Origin: Craspedostauros australis
Taxonomy: Eukaryota > Bacillariophyta > Bacillariophyceae > Mastogloiales > Achnanthaceae
Assembly (NCBI GenBank): GCA_026770025.1
Contig: JAMXDE010000030.1
Coordinates: forward strand, 592,001-656,000
Direction: 5' to 3'
Length of the DNA: 64,000 bases
The notes beneath the pieces are model-generated. The model was given only the letters and a program-made list of their open reading frames with translations. It searched no databases and was not told the DNA's origin. Made by a program: the position numbers and the translations under genes. This document shows, one piece after another, positions 43,873-55,228 of this stretch (position 1 is its first letter; the number at the start of each line of letters is the position of its first letter).

Positions 43873-45252
43873 GGTGGTTCTTACTTCTTCTTGTTATTAC
43901 TTCTTCTTGTTATTGCTTGCTGTTGCTTCTTGCTTCTTGTTGATTGGATTGCTGTTGCTGTTGCAAGACTGGATGGTGGATTCGCACAACTCTCCTTTGC
44001 TCTGCTCAGCTGTGGGTTTGGATCGATGTCTGCTTGCGCTGTTGGAGATGGTGGTGGGGATGTTGATGGTCTGCTGTATCTCTTGATGAGTATCCCACTG
44101 TATTGCACTGTATCGCGAAAGATCCAAGGACTGCCCTGCCGACAAACAAACTTGTTGTTGCCTCTTCTCGTTGGTATTACTGTGGCTGTGGCCCTGGCTG
44201 TCGTGGTAGTAGTTGCTGGCGGTGGTGCGGCGCCTTCCAACTGTTGGTGTTTGTTTGGTGGCCGTCGTGTGCTGCTTCTTCCACCACCATGGCCAACATG
44301 CAACGCGCTTACTTCTTTGTTTGCGGCCACCGTCTCAAACGTGGTTGACGTGCAGACGATAGCCAGATCTGCGGAGATCCAAATGGGTTATGGGGGTTTG
44401 CAGATGAGATACAGTACCACGTATTTCGATCTGAAGTACCAACACTGTAATACTAACGCATACAAACGAGACTATCAAAGCTCTATTTGATTCAAAAATC
44501 ATGTATAACGTGGAGTAACCGTCGGTACCAACAAACGACAGAAAGGTCGCTTCTGGTACATCAGGGATAGTTCAATTAAGCTGGAATAAGGCCATAGATA
44601 AAAGCAAGATCAATATCAAAACGAACGCGTTATAAGCAATAGATCACGCAAAAGGCTATAGCACACTCCACGTTGTTTAGGTGGCGACGCAGAACATAGG
44701 GAGACGCCGTTGTTCACTCCGACTCACGAACATGTTTGCGTCTCGGCATTCGCTTCCAGCCATGATTGCCTGGCGGCACACTTGTGAGTCACTGAACGAG
44801 GAACAGATCAAACCGCCCTTTAGCCACCATCGTCGCAATCAGGTGTTCGTGCGTGCTCACATGTAAACCTTGTGGAGTATCAGGTTCCAGTTCTTGAAAT
44901 AGCAGCGAAGCACGTGCAAACGATGCTCGGCTACATCGTCGGCACCATGTATCACAATCTTCAGTTCTCTCATGTGATGGTGTAGAGTTTGGAGTTTGAT
45001 TCGTGTACCATACCTGCTCTGTTGGAGAAAACGAATACATCACGGCCCAGGCTGCTATGCTGTGTACAAGCATGATGCAATTGCTTTTACTCTCTGCGTT
45101 GGTGAAAAATAAATATATTTAAAGCGATAGAGGATGTTCTAGTTCTAGTGAGGCTTCGTTCAGTGCATGTTGTGCTTCCACTTCTACAGGCTGGCTGCTG
45201 ATACACGAAGTGCAGCTCCTACTTCTGTGGTGCGCCGAGTCATTCACTCTCT
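43873..45252. other. Interval upstream of eIF3c
   Basis: Directly upstream of the eIF3c ATG, in mRNA sense, is an AAC/AAG-rich leader. 44490-44660 is AT-rich without a frame. No gene recognised. Confidence 0.5.
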
Positions 45253-46302
45253 TCATGACGAAATGCGCGTGAGCACAACAGGATTGGCTCCTGGCGTTGC
45301 CGTGATCCTTGCGCTTGTATGCGTGGCAGCAGCGGTGCTGTTGTCAGTAGTGGTGTAGTTGTTGCTGGTATCCGTGTGACCATCATTGATGCTGATCATG
45401 GAGGATTGCTTTGCCAGGAGAGCCATCTTCTGAACGAGCATATCAACGTTTGCTTCGTCGTCAGACGATGTTGTTGTCGTTGTCAGTGCAGATTCGCTGA
45501 GCGGCGAACGATCGTCTTTCTCCGCCTTCATCGATGGCAATGATTGTGAGGGCACCAGTTCTGTCTCTGAAATCGCGATGATCTCAGGATGCAGCAAAGG
45601 TGTGCTCGATGGCGATTGCGCTGGTGTCGTCGATTGCGTGTTGAGTCCAAGAGATGTCTCATCGTTGGTTGGCGCGACAGGCTGCGGTGCCAGCGTGTTC
45701 TCTGGTGTGGAGTCGGCTCGCGTGGAAATGATAACGTCGCTGCCCTTGGAGTCTTCGGGCCATTCCTCTGGTGCGACGCGATGCACGATCATCTCAACAA
45801 CTTCGTCGGTCTCTGCGTCGCGTACCTGGAACGTGCCCTTCTTCAGATTGCGCTTCCTCAGCGATTCCAGAGCCATTTGCGTCAGCTTCGATGAGGTGTC
45901 GCTCATCGTTCCTCCGTGCTTTCGCACTGGAGCCGCCTTCTTCGTCGACTTGGAGGCATTGCGCTTGCGTCCTGCCGTGGCTGTGATGGTGTATGCCTGG
46001 TACATGACGAACGAGACGATGCAGAAGCCCACGGCGAACCACACTCGCATTGGAAGCTTGATGCCTGATGTCGTCGTCAGACGTCTGTTGCTATTCTGTC
46101 GCCGTCTCATCTGCTCCTGCTTGCGTTCCTTCCTGCTGCACTTCTTCCCGTTGCTTCTGTGAGATGATTGATGCTTGGGAGATGGGATGGCTGTTGCGGT
46201 TGCCGTGGCTGTGACTGCCACTGTGGCCACTGTTGCTGCTGCTTTTGCTGATGATGATGTGGTTGATGGGTGAACCACTTGGACTTGAATTGGCTTCGTC
46301 AT
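45253..46302 (-). CDS. Single-span membrane protein, unknown function (349 aa)
   Basis: Starts MTKPIQVQVVHPSTTSSS. The first ~95 residues are polar, with an Ala/Thr/Val stretch and then a strongly basic region (GKKCSRKERKQEQMRRRQNSNRR). One membrane segment follows at about 105-127 (VWFAVGFCIVSFVMYQAY), then a basic patch. A short conserved-looking stretch comes next (LTQMALESLRKRNLKKGTFQVRDAETDEVVEMIVHRV), then a long Ser/Thr/Pro-rich tail. Basic residues before the span suggest an N-in (type II) orientation. The CAA-rich leader upstream supports this ATG. No family recognised; ER or Golgi location is possible but not shown. Confidence 0.7.
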   Translation of the reverse strand: MTKPIQVQVVHPSTTSSSAKAAATVATVAVTATATATAIPSPKHQSSHRSNGKKCSRKERKQEQMRRRQNSNRRLTTTSGIKLPMRVWFAVGFCIVSFVMYQAYTITATAGRKRNASKSTKKAAPVRKHGGTMSDTSSKLTQMALESLRKRNLKKGTFQVRDAETDEVVEMIVHRVAPEEWPEDSKGSDVIISTRADSTPENTLAPQPVAPTNDETSLGLNTQSTTPAQSPSSTPLLHPEIIAISETELVPSQSLPSMKAEKDDRSPLSESALTTTTTSSDDEANVDMLVQKMALLAKQSSMISINDGHTDTSNNYTTTDNSTAAATHTSARITATPGANPVVLTRISS

Positions 46303-47920
46303 GATGATGTGTGGGGTAATCGTTGTTGTTGCTGTTGTTGCTGTTGTTGCTGTTGTTGGTGGGTATTCTGATTTTATGAGAGCCAGGAGGAGTTGTGAAT
46401 TGGTGATGTGAAATGTGTCCTTCTTGCTGTGTATCAGTACGGTCAGTGCACAGAGCGGAGATGTCTGCGCTTCCGCTGACCAACAAATTCAAATTTGTCC
46501 CTGTGACAACATACCCAATCTCTTTGTTTGTCTGCACCGCGCCGTTTCGCTGCTACTTGCCGTTTCCCAAACTGTGTTTCGAATCAACCCTTGTTGTTTG
46601 TTACTGGGACGTTTCACCTGTCAGTCATCGGCCTTCGCGCACATTTTTCGCTCCACTAACGGTCGTGCGAGACTTGTGCAGGCAAAGAAACACACATGAA
46701 ACGAGGCGAAGACGTGCACGTGTTCGTGGATGGCATCAAAACGCTCTTTCGTTGCGTATTTCTACGTTGCACATAATACACACGATTGTTGCGCGTGCTT
46801 CGTATCCCAAGGGTAACTCTCTTGCTCAACACATCTGCGTCCAGGGTACAATTAAATCGTTCGTTGTCTCACCTTGCCGGTCGGTCACCTGAGAAATTCC
46901 AGATGCGCTGTGCAGTTTGCCTTGTCGCTTCTCCGTTGTCACCCCAAACACAAGGGATGAATGCGCGTTTTGAAAAACACGAAGGTTCTTGGAAGGCGGA
47001 CGAAGCCCCAACAAGAGTTCACGCACTCTGCTTGTACCCATGCTGTGCTCACACGAACAGTATCACGTTGCATGATTGTACTTCTGTTGGTATTCGCGCT
47101 GTGGAACGCCATGCTTACCGAACAAGTTGTATCACAAGCGACTGCAGTAACCGCACCCTTTGATATTCCACGTCCAGACACAACTTTCTACCTGTGTTGA
47201 TGCGCTCTACTGGTCGTAAGGCTAGATGTGCTCCAACAGCAACGTACAAGGTGTTGCACGCTCAGACATGCACAGAAAGAACGAACAAACCAACAGACAA
47301 CTGATTCAACCCGCGAAAGAGAAGAAGGTGACGGGCGGCGGACTGCCCAACTCTTGGGTTGCGAGTTAGTCCTGTGAAGCGTTTTAACAAGAATTAAGTT
47401 CGCTAAACAAACAATTTTCGTATTTCACCGCACTCTCTCGTCGTGTCAGATCTTTCGAAAAGGACAAGGCCCAATCATGATTCTTTGTTGTTCACGGTTG
47501 CTTTGTGTGCAGAATCGAGGTATTGCATTCGTGGATGACCGAACAGGGTCATCAAAGAGAGAGAGAGAAAAGCAAACGGAAGATCGACCACAATGGGGAA
47601 GGAACAAAACGAAGGGCGGCATCTGTGGCGCCTCCAACACCAACATTGTGGCACCGCAACACCGCTACCAACCCCGCCAACACCAACGCCAAGACAGAGA
47701 GGGCAACCGAGCAACACCTCATTCCAACATCATACCAACTGTCATCCACATCAAGCTGAAGTCCACTAAAGTGCAACAACAGCAACAGCAACAGCAACAA
47801 CAGCAACAACAGCAACAACAGCAACAGCAACAACAGCAACAGCAACAACAGCAACAGCAACAGCAACAGCAACAACAGCAAATATCAAATATAATACAAC
47901 ACAAGCCACAACCAACCACG
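46303..47920. other. Divergent intergenic region with CAA/CAG leader
   Basis: Divergent promoters for the membrane protein (minus) and the GPI-anchor-like protein (plus). The minus leader has (CAACAACAG)n-like sequence at 46321-46360. The plus leader has the repeat listed separately. No other gene seen. Confidence 0.5.
47773..47882 (+). repeat. (CAA/CAG)n trinucleotide repeat upstream of the GPI-protein ATG
   Basis: About 36 consecutive CAA or CAG triplets, in frame with the ATG at 47921 and with an upstream open frame from 47477. In the preferred model it is 5' UTR. If translation began upstream it would encode a polyglutamine tract in front of the signal peptide. Confidence 0.9.
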
Positions 47921-48591
47921 ATGATGTTCCGCAACAACCGATCCTTCGCCGTCGCCATCTTCGCCTGCATGCTGATGCTGCTGATGGCACCTGCCGTCGA
48001 TTCACAGAGCGGTCAGCAAGGTCGGCAAGAAGCAGATGCCAGACTCTTCATCGCCTCTTCCAAAACATGCACCCAGATTGTGGATCAGTCCAAATTCGAA
48101 GGCGACTGCTGTGCCCTCAACGTCACAGATGCCGGGGGCTGCATATTGAACGTCGTCAATGGTCGATGCAAGGTGAGTGATGCAGTTGAGCGATGCAGTT
48201 GAGCACAATGCTCTGCTCTGCGCGCATATGGAAGTATGATGAGCAAGCCGCTCATAGAATACTTGTCGTAACTTTCTTCGCGCTCTGTTCTCACTATTTC
48301 TGTACAAACCACCCTTTCCTTGCGCTCGCTGCGGATTCGATTGACACCATCCGCACTCATCACGCACTTCATCCCAACACAATACAGGTCACCGGCGGCG
48401 TTTGGACATTGGAATACATCTCCACATTCGATTCCGGCGGTGCCACCTGCCCACCGGGTGAAGTTCCATCGGGAGCCATCACGGACTTCCCAACCAGCGC
48501 ACCAGGTGACGATGGTTCAGCAGCATCGACGAACCACGGGATCGTTGCCATGCTGGGTGCTGCCATGGCCGGGGCGGCTCTTTCGTTGTAG
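47921..48591 (+). CDS. Small secreted, probably GPI-anchored Cys-containing protein, two exons (151 aa)
   Basis: Exon 1 is 47921-48172 (ends TGCAAG|GTGAGT) and exon 2 is 48388-48591 (entered at AATACAG|GTCACC). Phase 0. The start is the double ATG of MMFRNNRSFAVAIFACMLML, a signal peptide likely cut after AVDS. The mature part has a Cys pattern TCTQI...GDCCALNV...GGCILNVVNGRC... then ATCPPGEVPSG. The last residues are a small-residue spacer (GDDGSAASTNHG) and a hydrophobic tail (IVAMLGAAMAGAALSL), the layout of a GPI attachment signal. Probably a cell-surface protein; function unknown. The same style of Cys pattern occurs in small secreted proteins of stramenopiles (recalled). Confidence 0.8.
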
Positions 48592-49020
48592 GAGCATGTG
48601 GTGTGGATAATACTATCCGTATGTGAAGTCGTATGGTGTGCCATTCGATAATGCAGCGCAGTGGCAGCAACGAAGCAAACAAGCAGCTATGGCCGATGGA
48701 GTCACCCATGCGTTGACACACGCTGCGGACTCAATATTTGAACAGATGCATAGTTCAACCACTACTCTACATTAAACGTCATTCATGTTACATATCCACG
48801 ATGGCCACCCCTTTCTATTCCATTCTGCTGGCATCAAATCATTATATGTTTCGATGGAGATGTTCGTTACGTTACGTTGTTGAAGCACTGCTTTACATTA
48901 TCATGTGTTGTGTGCCGTTCTACTGTACGTATCGACGACTTGAATAAAATTGAATCGTCTTATCTCTCTCATTTCCTTTCATGGCAATTACCCATGCCAA
49001 ATCCTATTTTCATTCCATCA
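48592..49020. other. Convergent 3' gap with AATAAA
   Basis: 429 bp between convergent genes. AATAAA at 48943-48948 may serve the upstream GPI-protein gene. No other gene seen. Confidence 0.5.
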
Positions 49021-51699
49021 TCATCCTGATAACAATTCGTTCAATGCTTGATCCATGTTGTTGTCATGCTTCGCCAATGCCGCCACCACCTTGGCGGGAT
49101 CAAACTCCATCCCCACCAACGTCGCCACCTTCTCATCATCGACGCGTGGTCCAGGTGGTTGCGATGGCGGTGGTTGCTGATGATACGACTGTTGCTGCTG
49201 CTGCTGCGAATGGGGTGGTAGTTGCTGTGACGATGACGGCTGCTGCTGCTGCCCGCCACGATTGTTCTCACTCATGCGCTTGGCGAAGGCGGCATCCTCC
49301 AGCTCCTGACGATTGCGATCGGCGGTGTCATCATACTCGCAGCGTTCCATCGTCAATCGCGCGCTGACATCACCCACTTGCTGCTTCAATTTCTCCAATT
49401 TGGGAATGACGACGTCGTAGAAATCCTTGCCCTCCTTGAGATGCTTCGTGAGCTGCTCGATCTCATCCATCGCATCTTCGATCATGGCGATGCAGGAGTC
49501 GGAGGCCGAGGCGGGGGAGTTGGGATTCGTGCCGTTCGCGGGACCACCGTAGGGTTGCCGCATCGTATGCTGCCGCGCGCGTTGGAAATGCTCGTTCTCC
49601 GCAAATATCTTTTGCAGCAGGTCCTTCTGCGTCTCCATATTCTGCTCCAGATCGTAGAGCACGGGACCTTCCTGGACGGTCTGCTGCGCGGCACGCAGGG
49701 CGCTGTGATAATCCTGCTCTGCGCTGGGCGCGGCGGCATCGACCGCGACGAGCTGCGAGTGGACGTCGGCCTTGGCAATCTCCTCCTTCAGAGAGGACAG
49801 CAGGACGTCTCGTTCGTGAAACAGCGTGGACAATTCGACCAGCAGGCGCGACAGATGCGACGTGTCGATCGTCGGCTGCTGCGGATGCGCGTTGGCATCC
49901 ATCCCGCCGCCGTTGATCCCCGGCAGCAGGCGATCCAACTGCGCCTTCTGAAACTGCAGCAGCTTGTACTTGGGATTCGTGTCGAGTATTTCGAGCCGCC
50001 TGAGCAGCACCTGATCACCCTCCTGCGCCGTGACGAGCAGTCGGTCGTAATTCCCCAACGAATGCCGGAACGTGCGCTGCACCTCCATGGCGTCGTGCCC
50101 CTCGAAGTGCGGCTTCTGCTGACGGAAGTGCTGGTCGCATTCCAGGTCCAAATCCAGCTGCGATTCGATCGTCTTGTAGGTCGTGCGGGCCTGTTCGGCG
50201 ACGTCGCGCAGTCCCCATAGATCCGATTTGAGCTGCTGCAATTTTTTGGTCTTCTGTATCGTCTGCACGCGGTCCCACAGCTCGTCGGGGATGCCGCCAC
50301 CGGACTGCTCCTGGCGGTAGGCCGTGAGGGAATGCGGGAGGTGCACGGACGCGAGTGCCTTGCGGGCATTCTCTGTGCGCTCCTCCGCGATGGTGGTCAT
50401 TTGGAAGAAGTACTTGTCCATGTCGTTCTGGAATATGTCGACGTAGCGACGCACGCTGGGCGCGAGGAGGTTGGCGAACATGGGTTTTGCCGCGAGGGCC
50501 TTGGGTCCGCCGCCCAGCACCTTGTCGATGGGCTGATCGACGTTGACGAGCTTCTCGCCGCGGATCTCTGGCAGTCCGGAGCGGTCCGGTATGGGCTGCT
50601 GCTTGGACTTCTTCTTGCCCTCCGCGGCCGCCGCGTTCTTCTCGTCGTTGTAGTCCTTCATGGCCTGGTCGTAACGCTGCTGCAGGTCGGTGGTGTGGGT
50701 CTCGACGGTCTGCTGCAAGGTGAGGAGGTTGGAGGTGACGTTGGTCTCGCAGAACTCCATGCACAAGGTGCCGAAGCGGATGGATAGATCGAGGCGCGCA
50801 ATCTCCAGACCATTCTGCTGTCGATCGTGGTGGATGCAGGCCTGATGATGCTCGGCGCACGAGGACATGTACATGCCCCAGGCCCTGACGTGGTCGGTCC
50901 AATTGCGGATCGTGGGCGAGGCGGTGACCATGGCCCGCACGTTGGCGGCATCCGCAGACGCCAGACGCTCGCATTCATGGAACAAGGGCACGGCCGCGGC
51001 GGCGATCTTGGCCAGCAGCAGATGCCTGGGTTTCCGCGCGCAGGCCAAGGACTCGTAGACGCAGCGCTGCGACATGGCGACCAGCATGGCCTGCCAGAGC
51101 TGCAGGAAGGGCGGCTGCAGGTCCGATTGGCTGTGGTGCGGCCTTGATCGCTGCGTCTGCTGCGTGTGCATGGCCCGCACCAAGGTGGCAGCATTCTGCA
51201 GATGCGACGCCGCCTTGCTCCAGCCTGGCTTGCTCTTGAGCGGCTGCTGCGTGGCCTGGAAGGTGGAGAGGACCGCGAGGTTCCACATGACGTTCCAGCG
51301 CTCCCACGCGAGGGAGTGCGAGACGTCCAGCAGCTCGACGTTGGGCGACGCGATGCCGCCGGCCTGCCAATGCAGCTGCAGCATGGGCGCGCCCTCCGCG
51401 TCCGTGACGATGCCGCGATTCTCGCACTCCTGCAGGCAGCAGTGGTACTCCTGGTGCTCGGCCAACGATTGCAGGGCGTCCGCGTAGGCGTCGTTGGATG
51501 GCACGGCGATGCGGCCGCGCAGGTCCTGCAGCCGCTGCAGATCGGCCCTGCATTCGGCGGCCGTGAACTCCGCGGTGGACTGCGCAGAGCTGTCCAGCCA
51601 CGACGACAGCATCTGCACGACGTCGTCGGACGCGGAGGGTATCCTCAGCGGCAGCAGCACGATGGACAGCGGCGAGTCCGCTGTGTCTGCGGTGCTCAT
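49021..51699 (-). CDS. ALIX/Bro1-like ESCRT-associated protein with C-terminal UBA domain (892 aa)
   Basis: The start is MSTADTADSPLSIVLLPLRI. Residues ~1-400 form a Bro1 domain (SLAWERWNVMWNLAVLSTF, AASHLQNAATLVRAM, FLQLWQAMLVAMSQRCVYE, LACARKPRHLLLAKIAAAA). Residues ~410-790 are the helical V-domain (coiled coils, PIDKVLGGGPKALAAKPMF, FEGHDAMEVQRTF). Known members scaffold ESCRT-III in multivesicular-body sorting and cytokinesis, and the V-domain can bind ubiquitin. After a Gln/Pro/Ser-rich linker (about 795-850) the last 40 residues read as a UBA domain (VATLVGMEFD.AKVVAALAKHDNN..QALNELLS). This addition is not part of the usual ALIX or yeast Bro1 layout. Intronless and complete. Confidence 0.88.
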   Translation of the reverse strand: MSTADTADSPLSIVLLPLRIPSASDDVVQMLSSWLDSSAQSTAEFTAAECRADLQRLQDLRGRIAVPSNDAYADALQSLAEHQEYHCCLQECENRGIVTDAEGAPMLQLHWQAGGIASPNVELLDVSHSLAWERWNVMWNLAVLSTFQATQQPLKSKPGWSKAASHLQNAATLVRAMHTQQTQRSRPHHSQSDLQPPFLQLWQAMLVAMSQRCVYESLACARKPRHLLLAKIAAAAVPLFHECERLASADAANVRAMVTASPTIRNWTDHVRAWGMYMSSCAEHHQACIHHDRQQNGLEIARLDLSIRFGTLCMEFCETNVTSNLLTLQQTVETHTTDLQQRYDQAMKDYNDEKNAAAAEGKKKSKQQPIPDRSGLPEIRGEKLVNVDQPIDKVLGGGPKALAAKPMFANLLAPSVRRYVDIFQNDMDKYFFQMTTIAEERTENARKALASVHLPHSLTAYRQEQSGGGIPDELWDRVQTIQKTKKLQQLKSDLWGLRDVAEQARTTYKTIESQLDLDLECDQHFRQQKPHFEGHDAMEVQRTFRHSLGNYDRLLVTAQEGDQVLLRRLEILDTNPKYKLLQFQKAQLDRLLPGINGGGMDANAHPQQPTIDTSHLSRLLVELSTLFHERDVLLSSLKEEIAKADVHSQLVAVDAAAPSAEQDYHSALRAAQQTVQEGPVLYDLEQNMETQKDLLQKIFAENEHFQRARQHTMRQPYGGPANGTNPNSPASASDSCIAMIEDAMDEIEQLTKHLKEGKDFYDVVIPKLEKLKQQVGDVSARLTMERCEYDDTADRNRQELEDAAFAKRMSENNRGGQQQQPSSSQQLPPHSQQQQQQSYHQQPPPSQPPGPRVDDEKVATLVGMEFDPAKVVAALAKHDNNMDQALNELLSG

Positions 51700-53262
51700 G
51701 GTGGTCTTTGCGTTCGCTTTCGTGATTCTTCTTGCTTCTGCCGTTGTATCTACGCTATCTGTGGTGTCTATGCTATCTCTGATATCTGTGGTTGGAGTAC
51801 TGTTATGAATGGATGCAAACGTCCAGCGTTGCCTTGCCTTGCTTTGCTATGTGCCGCAATGCGTTCTGAGGCCTCGCCGGAAACGGGAGCAGAGGAAAGG
51901 AGAGCGCCACCCAACTCCAGTCCTGTTCTCACTGCGATGGATGGAGATCTATTGAATCACGCAAGGTCCGCAGCCGTCTCGCTGGTTTGCCCACTGTCTG
52001 TGGATCACACTTGCGCCAACCCCGATTCACACCGCTTGGATGGATACCCTCCACGATGGGCGGTCCTGTCGCAGAGTATTGTGTTCCAAACGCTCTCCCT
52101 CTCTTCTTTTTGTTTGGTTGTTGAGTTGAGTTTAGTTTAGTTTAGTTGAGTTGAGTTGTTCGCAGTGCGTCCATCGGTACCCACACACACACACATTGTC
52201 GACTCGATCCGGGACATTCCCGCCTTTCTCTCGCTTCTCTCTTGCAACTTCTTCTTGCTGGCGGTCGCACACAGGACAAGGCGAACGATTACATCGTTTG
52301 GCTTCGTTGCCTTCTCCAACCAACAACGCGCAGAGCTGTGGGTGTTTTGCAGCCAAGATCCTCGCGCGAAAACTCTCTGTGCGGTCGCTTGAATCGAAAC
52401 GGCGTTGCTGTCGCTGTGACATCGATTCCATAAACGACACTGTCTTGGTGCGACAATCAACAACACCAAGCCAATTCCAATCTATCTATGTCGCACAAAA
52501 CTAGACATGCGTTCAAGCGAAGGTTGTGTTGTGGGTCGAGTACGGCTACTCTGCTAAATTCCCTAGTATGAATATCTGCGTATAATGCCTTGCTGCTGCT
52601 GTTTGCTTCCTCTCCTCCAAGGCCACAACTCTTGATGTCTGCTGTTGTCCCTGCGCATTCGTGGAGCAGTTCATCATTCACGCATCCACAATGTGCGTCG
52701 TCTGGGTTTCGGAGCGCCTCCGCGTCGAACGGGTCGTCATCCATCTGGAGATCACCGGACTGTCTCGCTTGCTGCTTTGCCTCAGTTGTTGGCGTGTTGT
52801 GTTGTGTCTGTGCGTGTGGAATGTACAATGTAGTTGTACTCAGAGAGTACACATAATTTCATATAATATGTATGAATGCATGCATGAATGGAGTGTTGGG
52901 ATGCAACTCTGGAGGTCGCGAGAAAGAGAATGCAATTCAGCTTGATGCCCCACAGGTTGATGACATCGTTTCCGTTCTGTGCGAGGTTCCTGGTTCGTCG
53001 CGAACGTCTTCAGACACCAATCCGTGTCACCAATGCCAGAAAACATGGTCATCTCTGTGCTTGCAGTGTTCACGACCACACTGCATTGGCAGCTGCTGTC
53101 TCAGCTCGACAGGTATTTGCGATCCTACGGGTGCCCTGAAAAAGCGTGGGCAATTGCCATGGCTTCGGCACCAATCCGCCCTTCATTCCATCTGCTTTGC
53201 TTGTTGTCGAATCCGCCCCAGCGGCGTCGATGTTGAATGTTTGTGCGTCCAATCCGCGACGA
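51700..53262. other. Gene-free interval
   Basis: Includes a short GTTTA/GTTGA pentamer run (52120-52160) and a (CA)n stretch (52182-52195). A minus-strand frame at 52852-52457 contains MDDDPFDAEALRNPDDAH, which looks mildly gene-like, but has no family or signal and is not called. Confidence 0.45.
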
Positions 53263-53517
53263 TCATGACAGAACGAAGGATCCCCGCATCAGCGTCTTGC
53301 TTCGGATCTTCAACCCCGTCGGCGTCACGTTGCCGGCGAACAACGAGCGGGAGGTGCGAATGCACGAACTGGAGGTTGCCGTCTCGCTGCGTCGGCGATG
53401 ACGCCTGCGACCCTGCGAGACCCACTCCATGGCCAGACGGTCGGAAAGCGTTTTCCTCTCGGTGGCCGTGGACGATGATGGCGATGCCAAGGAGCTGATC
53501 ATGGTGCTGTTGTGCAT
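53263..53517 (-). CDS. Possible small gene, Ser/Arg-rich (84 aa)
   Basis: The ATG at 53517 is preceded in mRNA sense by a CA-rich leader like those of the certain genes here. The frame (MHNSTMISSLASPSSSTATE ... SRSLFAGNVTPTGLKIRSKT) uses the GC-rich codons of the neighbours and ends at TGA 53263. It is basic and Ser-rich, with no signal peptide, membrane span or recognised domain. It might be a first exon or a gene fragment. Listed because leader and base composition agree. Confidence 0.4.
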   Translation of the reverse strand: MHNSTMISSLASPSSSTATERKTLSDRLAMEWVSQGRRRHRRRSETATSSSCIRTSRSLFAGNVTPTGLKIRSKTLMRGSFVLS

Positions 53518-54507
53518 CGTTGTGTCTGTGTCAGTATCTGCAGTTGCAGTCGCAATGAATTCTATGTTCTCTCTGGAGTAGTGGAGAAGAGGAGAGCATT
53601 TTTAGAATGTGCGAATCGCAATGAGTGTTGAGCCACCGACCAGGCTGAGGAAGTGTGTGAAAGTGCGTGGCTTTGGTGTCGAAATGTGCGACCGATCGCG
53701 GACAAGGGTGCGAACGGTGGGCATTTGGTATGGACGAAAGTGAGGTCGGAGGCAGTGCGATTCCTTTGTTGTCACAACAAGCTTCGCTTCACTTCGCATG
53801 CACGAGCAAACTGTTCTTCGTCACAACGATGACACTCGCGACATCCACGACAAGCGCAACATCACCGAACGCAAACACGCAAAAGGAAGCAACACGAACC
53901 CAGCACACAGGGGTGCGATTCTCAAATGGGCCATGATGACTTTCCATTGTATCATGATCATCGTGGCGAGTTGGGTCCATGATCTTTTTGCGCCGTCGAT
54001 TGTCATCATGGTCGTGGCTGGGGCCGTTGCGATTCGGTTCCTTGGCGAGGTTCCCAGAAAGAGACATGGAACCTCGGATTTCACAATGATGTGACGAAGG
54101 AATATGACCGTTATGGCCTTTTCAATAACGTCAAAAAAACGTCTTTCCAACACCTGTTCACTCACGTCCGTGTCACAAAGAAAGAAACAGCCGCTGCGAC
54201 ACCGGGTCAGGGTTGTCTCCAGTCAGTCTGTTTGTTTCGGTTGCGGTGTCTGTCTGCCTGTTCTACATTCATCTTGTGGTAGATGTCAGTCTGTTGTGTA
54301 ACATTGTATGTCTGTTTGACTTGAAATTGAGGTCTACATATCCCCCCCAAAAAACGGAGGCAGGTTGAGCAGAGTTGCGTAAGCATGTACGTAGGTCACC
54401 ACACTCTGCGGGCACGCCTTCTTGTCTATGACAAGTGCAAGAAGCGGGTCCACTATGCTCTACTCTGCTCGTACTTTATTCTAATGCTATTGTTCAGATG
54501 GTACTTA
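53518..54507. other. Gene-free interval before the retrotransposon cluster
   Basis: About 1 kb; no gene recognised. Confidence 0.45.
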
Positions 54508-55168
54508 TGTTGAGATGTGCGTATGTGGATGTGCATCGTTCACCCAATATTCTCTCATACGTACTCGGATGGTAAAACTACATTCGTGTTGATAGTATGC
54601 TGTGATTTGTCAAAATCACAGCACAAATGGAACACACGTAAATGAGCAGAATTTCTGGAGGAGATTTGCAATCAACGATTTCTGAGAGTATCAGGAACAT
54701 CGTCCGTCCATCCATCCATCCATCAATGGAAACGTATGGCATTGAGCAAAGCTCGATGTACTTCCCAACTATACCTCAAATGACAATATCATCTGCCCGA
54801 CCATTGCATCATCGATGGAATGTGGAATCAGAAGGACCGTGGAACCAACAGCTGATGTCAACAAGATGTCATCATGTCACCACGTCAACATTTGTCTCAA
54901 CATCAGATCAAGAAGGCAAAGCTTCAATGACCAAGGGGACATCAATATCGTAAGTATGTGCTGCCTGCGAAGTATATGTCGAGTACGGAATATTGTGTGG
55001 AGTGAACATGCAACATTGAGAGAGAGAGAGAGAGAGTACAAGCAACGGCGAGAGAGGATCTCATGTACAGACTCATAGTCAGACCAACGAGAGACACACC
55101 AAGAGGATTGGAGTGTCTACATAATGAAATAGCAAACAGAATCGTAACAACCATCACCATCTTCCACA
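54508..55168 (+). repeat. Diverged solo LTR (copy C) of the right-hand Copia family
   Basis: It aligns by eye with the LTRs at 56414 and 57631: GTGCATCGTTCACCC, ATTCTCTCATACG, TTGATAGTATGCTGTGAT, GGAGGA(G/A)ATTTGC, the (GA)n run and the ending ATCTTCCA. Many substitutions and small gaps show it is older. Similarity continues about 40 bp into the leader (GGAACTTGC.AACA) and then stops, and no matching second LTR is seen before 56414. Ends approximate. Confidence 0.75.
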
Positions 55169-55228
55169 GTTGCAAGGTATCCGTTCACGGAACTTGCTAA
55201 CAAGCCCACCACACCATCCCCAACTACC

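Noticed and set aside
52120-52160. TTTAG-like repeat resembling telomeric sequence
   Set aside because: Only a few units mixed with GTTGA pentamers in an intergenic region; a simple repeat, not a telomere.
52872-53498. 208-codon Cys/Arg/Ser-rich plus-strand frame
   Set aside because: Overlaps the better supported minus-strand small frame and has no domain.
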